Shown: positions 43,517 through 54,129, counted from the first letter of the stretch. The stretch: 64,000 nucleotides of DNA from Prorocentrum cordatum (GCA_963575745.1 CAUYUJ010019098.1:20001-84000), one strand, 5' to 3'. The notes: generated from the letters alone by a model not told the origin. Numbers and translations are program-made.

Positions 43517-43567
43517 CGCTTGAGCCCGCGTGACTCGGGGGCAAGATGGCTCGAGCGAAAACAATGG
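43489..43567 (-). other. tandem relict spliced leaders (up to five)
   Basis: Immediately 3' of the DinoSL the minus strand divides, without gaps, into units of 18, 16, 15, 15 and 15 nt, each ending in AG: CCATTGTTTTCGCTCGAG (43567-43550), CCATCTTGCCCCCGAG (43549-43534), TCACGCGGGCTCAAG (43533-43519), CGATGTGGGCTGAAG (43518-43504) and CCAGCTTGGTCAGAG (43503-43489). Against the truncated leader CCATTTTGGCTCAAG the last three match at about 10, 11 and 9 of 15 positions. Relicts of this truncated form are known from retroposed dinoflagellate genes, because the internal AG of CCGTAG acts as the acceptor when a re-inserted copy is trans-spliced again. The last one or two units are the least certain. 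Confidence 0.8.
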
Positions 43568-43589
43568 CTTGAGCCAAAATGGCTACGGA
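43568..43589 (-). other. dinoflagellate spliced leader, perfect 22-nt match in genomic DNA
   Basis: Read on the minus strand, T, then CCGTAG, then CCATTTTGGCTCAAG: identical to the DinoSL consensus (first base D = T here). In dinoflagellates this 22-mer is added to nuclear mRNAs by trans-splicing, so its presence in the genome next to an ORF marks reverse-transcribed and re-inserted mRNA. It is not an SL RNA gene: no donor GT and Sm-site transcript follows, only relicts and the ORF. Confidence 0.95.
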
Positions 43590-43925
43590 ATGCGGTGCGA
43601 AACTATTGTAGATCCAAGGGCGGCAGGTCGAAACCCACGAACTCAGGAGTTTCGTGTTTGCAGCTCCTGTCTCTGCGGTTTCTCTCTTGCCCCACCCCCC
43701 CTTCCCACCTCCCTAGAAGACTCCAGAGCCCACCGCAAGGTCCCCAGAACCTCGCAGAGGGCCCAACAAGCCCCCTCTTCTTTTCACGGTGAACAGAATC
43801 CCGAGGGAGACGGGCTCTGAATCCCGAAGGGTATCTGGGGGCTGGTCGTCCAGGGCCGTGGAAAAGACCCGGGAGCCCGAAAATGGTGAACAAAAACTCT
43901 GGCCCCCTTCACTTCATGGTGATCC
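43590..43925. other. DNA upstream of the retroposed gene
   Basis: It contains CACGAACTC-AG-GAGTTTCGTG (near 43637-43656), a short imperfect hairpin 50 bp upstream of the leader. No promoter motif is recognised. Confidence 0.4.
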
Positions 43926-43970
43926 CTCTTCCTCTTCCTCCTCCTCCTCCTCCTCCTCCTCCTCCCTGAG
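43926..43970. repeat. (TCC)n
   Basis: Short TTCCTC/TCC tract. Confidence 0.95.
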
Positions 43971-44147
43971 GATGGCCGGTCCGTTTCTCCTGCCCGAGAC
44001 ATCGCGAACCGCCGAGGCCCTGGAAAAGAGAGATCGGCCCGCGGGCCCGTCCCGGAGCGCGCTTCGGCCAGGACTCCGGGAGGAATGCCGCCGTGGCGGC
44101 GACAGCCTCCCTGGGAGGCCCAAGAAAGGCAGCAGATGAAGGGGCCC

Positions 44148-44305
44148 TGGGACACACACATGAATGCACACAAATAACAGGATTCCCCATCTTTTCCCCC
44201 ATATTTCCTTGGTTTTTGTCTTCCCCCCCACTTCACATAGTTTTCCATATTTTCTGGGGAATCGACGATTAATTGTGTCTGTGTGTTTTTCCCCTCCTGA
44301 GCAGA
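44148..44305. repeat. DR-C copy 1, dispersed repeat
   Basis: The block GGGACACACACATGAATGCA ... ATTCCCCAT ... CATATTTTCTGGGGAATCGA ... GTGTGTTTTTCCCCTCCTGA matches 59425-59575 in word order (GGGACACACACATAAACAGA, GATCCCCCATATTTTCC, CCCTGGGGTCGACGTTGATT, GCATTTGCTCCTCCTGA). About 150 bp, no coding capacity recognised. Confidence 0.65.
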
Positions 44306-44435
44306 AACGCCCAAACCGACACCGTCGAAGCTCCGAGCTCCCCAACGTCTCTGGAAGTCTGCTGGAGTCCACCAGGGAGGCCCCCGCAGGCCCAAAGGAG
44401 CAAAAATGCAAAAACGTCAACAAAAACCTGGGTCG

Positions 44436-44580
44436 TCGTCGCCGCCGCTGCAGCCGCCGCCGTCGTCGTCGTCGTCGACGTCGTCGACGTCGTCGTCGTC
44501 AACGTCATCGTCGCCGCCGTAATCGTCGTCATCGCCGCCGTAGTCGTAATCGTTGTCGCCGTCGTCGCTCGTCTACAGCG
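44436..44580. repeat. (GTC)n / (GCC)n triplet tract
   Basis: CGTCGTCGT units with GCCGCC and GTAATC breaks, same strand orientation as the large block at 52608-57390. Confidence 0.9.
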
Positions 44581-44639
44581 TTGTCACATTCTATACCCAT
44601 ATCTGCCTTGGGGTGCATGCCGGCCAGGTTGTCGAGAAG

Positions 44640-44745
44640 GAAGATGAGGAGGGAGGAAAATGAGGATGAGGATGAGGAGGGAGGGAGGGAGGGATGGAGG
44701 GAGGAGGAGGGGGAGGAGGAGAAGGAAGGAAGAAGAAAAGAATGA
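44640..44745. repeat. purine-rich GGA/GAGGAT tract
   Basis: GAGGATGAGGAGGGAGG-type repeats. Confidence 0.85.
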
Positions 44746-44989
44746 GGAGGAGGTGGGACATGGGCAGCCCTGGAAACGGCAAGAAGCTGGTGAGAAATCG
44801 ATCCAAGTGCACGCCAAACTGGCAAACGCCCTGAAAGCAACTGCGCCGACTCTCGTCGGCGCTCGCGGACACCGTTGCCGCACCGGGCCGCCCACCTGGT
44901 TGTAGCTCTTCGTGACGAACTGGGTCAGCCGCTCGGCCGGAGAGGCCAGCCAGCCCTGCGGATGCGGCTGCGCACACCCAGGAATGGAT

Positions 44990-45120
44990 CGACCGTCGTC
45001 CTCGTCGCCGTCGCCACCGCCGTCGACGCCGTCGTCGTCGCCCTCGCCGCCTCGCCGCCGTCGCCAGCATCGCCGTCGCCGTCGCCGTCGTCGTCGCCGT
45101 CGTCGTCGTCGTCGACCTCC
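44990..45120. repeat. (GTC)n / (GCC)n triplet tract
   Basis: GTCGTC and GCCGTC units, again with GTC on the strand shown. Confidence 0.9.
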
Positions 45121-45752
45121 TCTATCGAGAAGGCGGGAGAGGCAGGAAAGAGCAGAAGGGAGGATGAGGAAGGCGGATGAGCATGAGGACCAGAGTTATC
45201 TCAGCATGCATCAGCGATGTTGCAATTCACTGCAATTCACCCTCCCCCCCGAAGTGCCTCATCATACGTCGCTGTAAGCACTCCTGTTATCCAAGCGAGG
45301 GCTTCCTTTTCAGAAAAGCAGTCCTCCATCCGTTTAAGTGTTGCACGCGTTCACGCTTGCGGTCATAACGAATCCGCCACCATGTCGCTAGCTCGTAGTG
45401 CAACCACCAGGAATTAGCCTGGACCGCCAATTGGCCAAGACTCTCGGGTGCTCCCGGGCGCTTCTCGCGTGGGCCTCTGGAAGCCAAACCCGCCCAAGCC
45501 GATGACTACGTCCCACCAGCGCCAAGAAAAGCTCGAACAGTCTCAACCTTCGGTAGCCCCCCAGGGACCGTGATAGGGGCTCTCTCGGACTGTCTTGGAG
45601 GCCCTGGGGGCCAGCCCGCTAGCCCACGAGCCCAGTTTTTGCATGATTTTTGCTTACTTGATCTTTGGATCTCCAGGGCGTCCAAAACGACTCAGGAGGC
45701 CCCCAAGACCCGCTCAAGAAGGCCTCCGAGGCCCTCAAGTAGAGACCTCCTC
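45121..45752. other. no recognisable gene
   Basis: Unique DNA with a short AGGCCCCC tract near 45685-45740. Confidence 0.4.
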
Positions 45753-45949
45753 GATGGGGTCCGAGTAGATGGTGTCGGAGGATCGCGCCGCATCGCCGAT
45801 GCATCGGCGATGCACTGGCGATGCATCGTCGACTTCGGCGATGCATCGGCGACGTCGACGCGAAGCCGATCGGGCTGCACATCGAGCCGCATCGCCGATG
45901 CATCGGCGATGCGGCGCGATCCTCCGACCCCATCTACACCGACCCCATC
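45753..45949. other. 197-nt long inverted repeat (61-bp arms, 75-nt loop)
   Basis: The arms 45753-45813 and 45889-45949 are reverse complements with three mismatches; the inner 46 bp have only one. Each arm contains the perfect 24-bp palindrome GCATCGCCGATG-CATCGGCGATGC. The loop has further GCGATGCATCGNCGAC words. No T-rich terminator follows. The DR-D element starts 10 bp to the right. Confidence 0.85.
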
Positions 45950-45958
45950 TAGGATTAG

Positions 45959-46101
45959 GTCGGGCCAGTCCCCCTACAGGAGGATTTTGGGCGAAACATT
46001 GAAAATATTCAAAAAGCACTCCAAAAATATTAAAAAAATCGTCCACTAACTATTTTTTTGACTATTTTTGACTTCTTCTCGTGTAGAAGGACAAGCCCGA
46101 C
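45959..46101 (+). mobile_element. DR-D copy 2, 143-bp MITE-like element
   Basis: Ends GTCGGGCCAGTCC and GGACAAGCCCGAC (11 of 13 bp inverted complements). It shares CCCCCTACAGGAGGATTTTG and TATTTTTTTGACTATTTTTG with copy 1 at 30171-30320. Confidence 0.65.
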
Positions 46102-46200
46102 TTGAATCTAGGAGGTCACGGAAGACCCGCTCAAGAGGGCCTCCGAGGCCCTCGAGAGGGGCCCAGGAGGCCGCCGAGAGGCCCAAAGGGGCCGCGCGGA
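46102..46200 (+). repeat. short AGGCCC-type array
   Basis: GAGAGGGGCCCAGGAGGCC and similar 10-11 bp units just right of DR-D. Confidence 0.6.
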
Positions 46201-46284
46201 CGGGGCGTGCGGGCGCGCCTCAGGCAGCGGGCGGCCCAGATGCCAAAGAGGGGCGGCGCGGACGCGGCGCGCGCGCGGCCCAGG

Positions 46285-46400
46285 CCTCCGACGTCATGAC
46301 TCTTCATGACGTCGACCCCCAGCGGTCTGGACCTCTTCCCCGGGACCAGCTCTCCGTCCTGCATCGTGCTCTGACGGCCCCGGGGCCCCAGTCAGGCCGA
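46285..46400. repeat. DR-E copy 1 with a perfect 10-bp hairpin
   Basis: GACGTCATGA-CTCT-TCATGACGTC (46290-46313) is a perfect 10-bp inverted repeat. The following GACCTCTTCCCCGGGACCAG and GACGGCCCCGGGGCCC phrases recur in the same order at 58722-58830, where the hairpin has decayed. Confidence 0.65.
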
Positions 46401-46611
46401 GGCCCGAAATACGGAATAAGTCCTCCCGTCGTGACTCTTTCGCAGCGCGAGGGGGTCTGGGGCGCCTCGGGCAGGAGGCTGCCGAGAGGCCACGGAGGGG
46501 CGGCGCGCACGGTGCGCGCGCGCGCGCCTTGGGCAGCGTCACCTGCTTCCGCCAGCGCGGCGCCCCGCTGTCCCCCTCGGCCGCCCGCGCGACGAACACC
46601 TCGCCGGTGGT

Positions 46612-46915
46612 GGAGGAGGAGGAGGAGGAGGAGGAGGAGGAGGAGGGAGGAGGAGGATGAGGAGGGGAGGAGGGGGAGGAGGAGGAGGAGGAGGAGGAGG
46701 AGGAGGAGGAGGAGGAGGAGGAGTAGGAGGAGGGGGAGGAGGAGGAGGGGGAGGAGGAGGAGGAGGAGGAGGAGGAGGAGGAGGGAGGAGGAGGAGGAGG
46801 AGGAGAAGGAGGAGGAGGAGGAGGAGGAGGAGGAGGAGGAGCAGGAGGAGGAGGAGGAAGAGAAGTGATGACAAATACGATTGGATGGAGGAGGACGAGG
46901 AGGAGGATGAGGAGC
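46612..46915. repeat. (GGA)n purine tract, about 300 bp
   Basis: Nearly pure GGA with occasional GGG, GTA and GCA breaks. Glu/Arg/Gly-rich frames are artefacts. Confidence 0.95.
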
Positions 46916-47566
46916 CTTTACCAAATATTTACCAAAACTTCAGTCCTGCCGCTGCCGTGCAGAGGGGACTTGCTGGGCCACTGGGGGCGCCCCCAATGGC
47001 CACTCCGTGGTCGGGATGCCCTAGCACGGAAAGCCCGCGCAGCGCCTGACGCCGCGCGCCGGCGCTGCCTCGCCGGCGGGGGGCCTCCCGGGTCGGGTGA
47101 GGGCGGTCATCCGGACCCCCTTCCCGCCAAGCCACTTGCAGATGTCCACCGCGTCGCTCAACGACGCAATACCCCAACCTGCCCCTGCGCAGCGCGGCGG
47201 AGGGGCCGTGCCGCCTCCGCGCGCGCGCCACCGCGGCCGACAGGGGTGCCCCAAGGGAGAGGCCCCCCGCGGTCGACGGGGGCGCGGTCCCCCAAACCCC
47301 CCCGCCGCCCTCTGCATTCTACGGCAAGTCCCTGGCTCTATTCTATCCCGCCGATACAGGCGGCAGGGAGGAGAAGGAGTAGGAGGAGAAGGAGGAAGAT
47401 GAAGAGGAGGGAAAGGCATCCATTGGTAGCTCTCTGGCGAGGCGCTGCGCGAGACCCGCCATCGCAGACCCAGGAAACGGTGGTGATGCTTGGCGGTGTG
47501 CGTTTTCCGGGCAAGATGGCGCGATAGTTGCTCACGATCGTGGGACGGAACCTGCCATCCCCCCGT
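46916..47566. other. GC-rich DNA, no gene identified
   Basis: Open in several frames because of composition; no family motif. Confidence 0.4.
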
Positions 47567-48109
47567 CTACCTAAGCGCCTCAGTGGTGGTCAAAGGGACA
47601 TTTCTGTAGAAAGGGAGGTAGATAGCAGGCATAGACTTGGCGGTAATAGCAAACACGTCTTTGGCGGCCCCCCTGGGTCTGTTAGCCCGCCCTTTGGACC
47701 GGGACCGAAAGAGGCTCTGGATGTCGTCCCTGGTAGGATCGAGATCGAGATTTAAGACTTGGCACGCACTTCTGTTTGCTGGAATGGCATCGTAAGCATC
47801 GGTACTCCCACTACAATATCCCACGACTCCGCACTCGCTGGCCGCAAATTGCCCGAGGAAGCCTCTGTCCTCGGACGCATCATCGGGGAAAAGGTCGACA
47901 CTTTCATCAAGCTTGATGGGGAGGTTGGGGTCGGCATGCTTCGTCTGCCCCCCACTGGCTCTAGGCTGCTGCCGCATCACGAACCGTTCATGGCGTGTAT
48001 CACGCCCCTCGATGGTGTCTTGGAGGGAGGTGCTAAGCTCGCTCATGGCCGCCGCGCGGGCGACGCGACGAGCCTTGCGCATGCATTTGTGCGCGCGTCG
48101 CAAAAGCAC
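47567..48109 (-). CDS. 180-codon open frame, unidentified
   Basis: The minus frame contains SLQDTIEGRDTRHERFVMRQ, LDESVDLFPDDASEDRGFLG and LNLDLDPTRDDIQSLFRSRS, a balanced and acidic composition. An overlapping minus frame (47752-47955) is equally plausible, and further possible pieces lie upstream near 48600-48700 (HEDGTGYKAELMKDSDCAQE). It may be a fragment of an interrupted host gene; no domain is recognised. Confidence 0.25.
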   Translation of the reverse strand: MLLRRAHKCMRKARRVARAAAMSELSTSLQDTIEGRDTRHERFVMRQQPRASGGQTKHADPNLPIKLDESVDLFPDDASEDRGFLGQFAASECGVVGYCSGSTDAYDAIPANRSACQVLNLDLDPTRDDIQSLFRSRSKGRANRPRGAAKDVFAITAKSMPAIYLPFYRNVPLTTTEALR

Positions 48110-49585
48110 GCTGCTGGATCACATCTTCGAAAAAGATCCGCCTCCGGCCCACAGCATGATGTCACGCGGAACGGGTATGGTAAGAGGCATGGCATCATGA
48201 GCCCCAGACTAAGAAAACTGTCCCCGAGGATTGTTGCCACGAGCAACCTCAGAGGGGGAGGCGCGCTGGCCTTGCCAAGCCTTGAGCATGCCACGAGATG
48301 TGCCTCCCCACTCCCGACGCGAATGAGCTCGAGGAGGGAAGAGGGGACGGCGGCTGGTCGGCCTTGGGGAAAGCCTCACAGACAGCCTCATGCACGAACA
48401 AATGTCGCCGCGCCGTTTGTTCTCGATGTGCCCACGTGGACGACGCCGACACGACGGCGAACCCACGGCAAACCCCGACGCCGGCACCGCGGCACACCCA
48501 CGGCAAGCCCGCCGCGTCCGAGGCTGGCCGCGGCGCCCTCCCCAAGACGCAAGGCCGCGCGTCGGAACGAACGGCGAGGCGCCAGATCAAGCACGCGCAG
48601 GTGCTCCTCGACACCAGCGGCCACCGGAATGCGCCGGCGCTCGAGGGAGCGCTTCTCTTCGCACTCTTGAGCGCAGTCCGAGTCTTTCATGAGCTCGGCC
48701 TTGTAGCCCGTGCCGTCCTCGTGCTCGCGGGCCTGCCGCTAGCAGAACGTCAGTCCCACGAGAACGGGCAAGGGGTCGTTTTGGAGCGGAGTGTACCAAG
48801 ATCACGAACGGCCCCGTGCGCAGAAACAGCACCAGAGAGGGGGGACACTGCTCGCAATGCAATCGATGCTGTGTTTTGGCTCCCTTAGACGCCGTCCACG
48901 TGTAGCTGCTCTCGGTTTGAGAGTGGGAGAGGGTGGTGAGAGCGAGGAGGCACGACTCGATGAAGAACTGATCGAAGAGGACACCATTATCGTCCTGGGG
49001 TTGGGCGTGATTGCATCTCCTGACAACTTCAGAGACACTGCTGCCCCCTCTGCCGTTGGCGTCAACGAAAGCCGTGGTGACTGGTGACTGTCCACTTAAC
49101 GCTCAACTGGGCTGTGGTCTGCCATCAGAGGTGGTGAGTGTCCCTGTGGATGTCAGAATGCTGCGGGTGCGCAACCATGATATCAAGCCTGGGGTGGGCC
49201 TGAACCCAAGCCCGCCTCACTGCATCGGATTCCGCAAATTTGACAACATCCCTCGGCGAATCGGTGTCCAGAGAGACCATGGCGCCCTGGCATGCACGCA
49301 TTCCGGCTCGACTACTGCAGGCTTATCCGCATCGCAACAACATGGCATGTGTGGTCTGAGCAGGGCCCTGAAGGAGCTGAAACATCGTCTTTCTGAATGG
49401 CCCGCGAGAAAACTCGAAAGCTGGGCGAGGGCTGCTAAAACCGTGGCGGCTAAAACGGCCCTCCCGGAAGGAAAAAGCAACTTCCCGGAATTCGCCGGCC
49501 CAACGGGCCAGAGGCGTGCTAAGATCTCCGGTAACTGGTAAACAGTATTTCTGGTTCGCGCGCGCGGGGCGGCCCCTGGGGGTCC
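48110..49585. other. possible host-gene remnants, none identified
   Basis: Several frames on both strands change from one to another without stops where codon-like composition persists. No repeat is apparent and no motif is recognised. Confidence 0.3.
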
Positions 49586-49589
49586 CTGG

Positions 49590-50935
49590 ATCAAAAGTAC
49601 CCCGAGAGGAGCCCAGGACACGCCCGGGACACTCCCCCAGATCCTCCAGGATCGCCCCAAGAGGGCCCCAAGAGGCCCCCAACACAATCCAAGAGAGGTC
49701 CGAGACGCCCGAAGATCGCTCCACGGCGCCCAAGATGGCCTCCAGACGGCCCAAGAGGTCTCCAAGATGACCCAACAAGCCTCCAAGATGCCCCAAGAGG
49801 CCTCCAGGAGCACTCCCAAGAGGGCCCCAAGAGGCAAAAATCAATGCTTTTTCTTAGGTTTTGGACAGATTTGGGCGTTTCAACCTTTTCGGTTCCCCGA
49901 CGCCCCTAAACGGCTCAAGAGGCCTCCAAGATCGCCCCAAGAGGGCCCAAGAGGCCCTCAAAAGGGCCCCAAGACGGCCCAAGACGGCTCCAAGACGGCC
50001 CCAGAGGCCTCCAAGACGGCCCAAGAGGGCCCCAAGAACGCCCCCAACACGGTCCAAGAGAGGTCCGAGACGCCCGAAGATCGCTCCACGACGCCCAAGA
50101 TGGCCTCCGGACGGCCCAAGACGTCTCCAAGATGGCCCAAGAAGCCTCCAAGATGCCCCAAGAGGCCTCCAAGAGAACTCCCAAGAGGGCCCCAAGAGGC
50201 AAACAAACAATGCTTTCCCATAGGTTTTGGACAGATTTGGGCGTTTTAACCTTTTCGGTTCCCCGACGCCCCTAAACGGCTCAAGAGGCCTCCAAGATCG
50301 CCCCAAGAGGGCCCAAGAGGCCCTCAAGAGGGCCCCAAGACGGCCCAAGACGGCTCCAAGACGGCCCCAGAGGCCTCAAGGACGGCCCAAGAGGGCCCCA
50401 AGAACGCCCCCAACACGGTCCAAGAGAGGTCAGAGACGCCCGAATATCGCTCCACGACGCCCAAGATGGCCCAAGAAGCCTCCAAGATCCCCAGGAGGTC
50501 TCCAAGTGCATTCCCAAGAGGGCCCCAAGAGGCAAACAAACAATGCTTTCCCATAGGTTTTGGACAGATTTGGGCGTTTCAACCTTTTCGGTTCCCCGAC
50601 GCCCCTAAGCGGCTCAAGAGGCCTCCAAGATCGCCCCAAGAGGGCCCAAGAGACCCCCAAGAGGGCTCCAAGATGGCCCAAGACGGCTCCAAGACGGCCC
50701 AAGAGGCCTCCAAGACGGCCCCAAGAACGCTTCAAGAACGCTCCAAAATGGGGTTCACGAGACAGAATTTCGAGCTCTCGGCCCTGAGGCCCCCGGGAGG
50801 CCCCAAGAGCCCCCCAAGAGGCCCAAGGGGGCCCCAAAACGCCGCCAAGGAGCCCCAAGAGACCCCCATGAGGCCCCCAAGAAGCCCCTAGGAGGCCCCA
50901 AAGAGGCCCCCAAGAGGCTTCAAAGAGGCCCCATA
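49590..50935 (+). repeat. higher-order array: 10-11 bp AGGCCCCAAG units in 333-366 bp repeats
   Basis: A conserved non-array island, GGTTTTGGACAGATTTGGGC then TTTTCGGTTCCCCGACGCCC, occurs at about 49857, 50223 and 50556, spaced 366 and 333 bp. Between islands run phased AGGCCTCCAAG units. Copies are very similar to each other, so this amplification is the youngest of the AGGCCCC arrays in the window. Confidence 0.9.
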
Positions 50936-52607
50936 GAGCGCTCGAGGGCCGGCGGAATGAGCGAAGCGATTAAATGAGGCGCGGCACGCGAAACAGTCAA
51001 CGGGCTTCTTTCCGGAAGGACGAAGACAACTTCCCGAAGGTCGATATCAGCAGCCATGGATTCAGCAGCCCTTGCCCGGCTTCCGAAAAACGGTGTCGAG
51101 GAGATCCCGATCGAGGGATGAGGAGGGAGGAGAGGGAAGGAGGAGAGACGAGGGCGAGGAGTGTTGAGAATCGATGTTCGAGGTTGAGATGAGTAAGCGC
51201 GCGTCATCGCACGCTCGTGGGCCGCGGCGCCTTCATGCTGCGGAGCGCGCTGCCGCCATGCGCGGGCCTTCCCAGGCAGGGGGCGGACAATCTGATTGCA
51301 CTTTCCTCAGCTGCTGATGTGCATGGAGAATCCAATCCACCCAAATCCTACCACCTAGGTGGGCGCAAGATCAGCTGACTTCTGGGACGCAAACGTGTCG
51401 GACACCCCGAGAAATGGTACAACAAGCGGGATTGCGCCCCGCACGCGGCTGTACATTATCCTCCTCCTCTTCCTCCTCCCCAGACCCATGCCCCCCCCCC
51501 CCTGGGTGGGCAAATCGGATTATTGCATCCTTATCCTTATCAATGCACTCGGTCGGAATCTTTCATCCTGAGAGAGGCATGCAGAACCGAGGACGCGGAC
51601 GACAAAGACGACAGTGACGGTGCTCCAACACAGTTGCGAAGAGGGTGGCCGAGAAGCCTCTATTCGCATCTTCGTGCCAGAGCCAATGGGCAGCGCACAG
51701 ACATCTGAGGAAATGAACAGCAAGCAATACGCATCCTCGTCATGAAGCAAGCCCTGCAGCTGGCCAGCCGCCTGAACCGCAGAGGGACGCGGAGGACGCG
51801 AGGAAGCACGAGACCCGTGCATCACCCCGTCGTGGTTGCTGGTGTCGTGTGGCGCTGTGCTTGTCGCCGCGTGAGACTTACTCGCCGGTCGGAAGAAGTG
51901 GGTGGAAACATGAAGTAGCAAGGCGTTGGGAGTAGATTGGGTTTCCGCCCGCCCCCTGAATAGGAGGGAAGAGGGAGTACCACTTGACTCTTGAAGTAGG
52001 ATGGAGGCTAAAGTAAAATGGGATCTGGGACCACCAAAAAACCTACTTTCAACGACATGCGTGTGCAGCTGACGCAGAGTGCGGGGGCCACTGCCCCCCC
52101 CCCCACACACTTCTTGAGCATCCCCCTTAGGTCTCCGAGGGCAGAGCGGCAGTGGGCACCGCTGCAGCGTATAAGGAGTGGCTGGGCCCGATAGCTTCAT
52201 ACATGTATAGCTGTGCTTATTGGGGGGCTGGGGATTTCCTCGACTCTTGCAGCCAACAGCTCAAGCCTGTGTATCAGCTGCACGGGTGAATGGCCCTCGC
52301 TTTTGAGAGTGGTGCTTTCGCTGGAGGCTTCCTCAAAATGTACAGCCATAACCTAAGCCGTATGCGGCAATTACACGTGTAAAGGCCGTCCCTTCTCAGC
52401 ATAGGGTTCTTGCTTGAGACCTCGTCAGGTTTCATGACCAGAAGCTCAAGATTGTGCAGCTGCTACTCGGATAGAGGGCGGTTCCTTTTCATGACAGGGC
52501 TCCTGTCTGGCACTTCTTTCAATATCATGATCCTGCCTCTTGAACTCTCGCGTGAATTGCGGGACACTTTGTCGTTGCCACGAATCGTCCGTCGTCCATA
52601 GTCCGTC
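50936..52607. other. no gene identified
   Basis: Unique DNA. A minus frame at 51520-52200 (226 codons) has no recognised domain. C10 run near 51488 and C9 run near 52094. Confidence 0.4.
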
Positions 52608-52613
52608 ATCGAG

Positions 52614-52651
<38 letters not shown>

Positions 52652-52687
52652 CGTCGTCCGTTGTCGTCGTCGTCGACGTCGTCCGTT

Positions 52688-52718
<31 letters not shown>

Positions 52719-53038
52719 TCGTCATCATTTTCGTCGTCGTCGTCGGCCGTCGATCGTCCGTAATCCGTGGTCGGCCGACGGGCGTCGGTCGTCGACCGTC
52801 GTCGGGGGTCACCGTGGATCGTCGTCATCCATAGTCAATCGTCCGTCGTCCGTCGTCCGTCGTGCGTCGTCCTCGTCGTCGTCGTCGTCGTCGTCCGTCT
52901 TCCGTCGTCGTCGTTGTCGTCGGAGCACGCGTGGGTCGTGGCTCGTGGGTCGTCGATCGTCGGTGGTCATCGTCGTCGTGGTCGTGGTCGTGGTCGCCAG
53001 TGGTGGTTCGTCGGTCGTCGGTCGTCGGGCGTCGTCCT

Positions 53039-53078
<40 letters not shown>

Positions 53079-53131
53079 TCGTTGTCGTCGTCGTCGGCGA
53101 CGTCGTCGCCAGTAGACCGTCGTCGTGTAGT

Positions 53132-53164
<33 letters not shown>

Positions 53165-53679
53165 TCGCCATCGTCGTCGTCGCGGTGGTCGTCGTCATTG
53201 TCCTTCGTCGTCGTCGTCGTCGTCGTTGGATGTCGTCATCGTCGACGACGTCGTCGCCAGACTACCGTCGTCGTGTAGTTTGATGTCGTCGTCGTCGCTA
53301 TCGTCGTCGTCGTCGTCGTCGTCGTGGTGGTCGTTGTCGTCGTCGTCATCGTCGTCGTCGTCGTCGTCGTAGTCGTCGTCGTCGTCGCCGTCCGTCGTCA
53401 GTCGTCGTCCGTCGTGTCGTCGTGGTCGTCGTCGTCGTTGTTAGCGGTCGTCGTCGGTCGTCAATCATCAGTCGTCGTCGGGCATCGTTGTGATCGTCTG
53501 TCGTCGCCGGTCGTCGTCATCGTCATCATCGTCAGTCGTCGTCGTTGTCCTGGTCGTCGGTAGTCGGTCGTCGGACGTCGGGCGACGTTGTCGTCGGCCT
53601 CATGGTCGTTGTCCGACGTCGTCCGTCGTTGTCGGTCATCCATCGTCGTCGTCGTCGTCGTCGTTGCCGTCGTCGTCCC

Positions 53680-53729
<50 letters not shown>

Positions 53730-53964
53730 CGTCGTCGTCGTCGTTGTTGTCATTCGTCGGGCGTCGGTTGTGGTCGTCGTGGTCGTGGTGGTGGTGGTGG
53801 TGGTCGTCGTCATCGTCGTCGTTCGTCGTCGTCGTCGTCGTCGTCTGTCATCGTGGTCGTCGTCGTCGTCGTCGTGGTCGTCGTAGTCGTCGTCGTCGTC
53901 GTCGTCGTCGTCGACGTCGTCATTGTCGTCGTCGTCGTCGTCGTCGTCGTGGTGGTCGTCGTCG

Positions 53965-54011
<47 letters not shown>

Positions 54012-54129
54012 TTCGTCGTCGTCGTCGTCCGTCATCGTGGTCGTCGTCGTCGTCGTGGTCATCGTGGTCGTCGGTCGTCGGTCGCCCGTTCAGGTGGTCG
54101 TGGTGGTGGTGGTCGTCGTCGGGCGTCGT

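Noticed and set aside
43568-43589. SL RNA gene
   Set aside because: The 22-mer is not followed by a donor GT and an Sm-site transcript; it is followed by leader relicts and an ORF.
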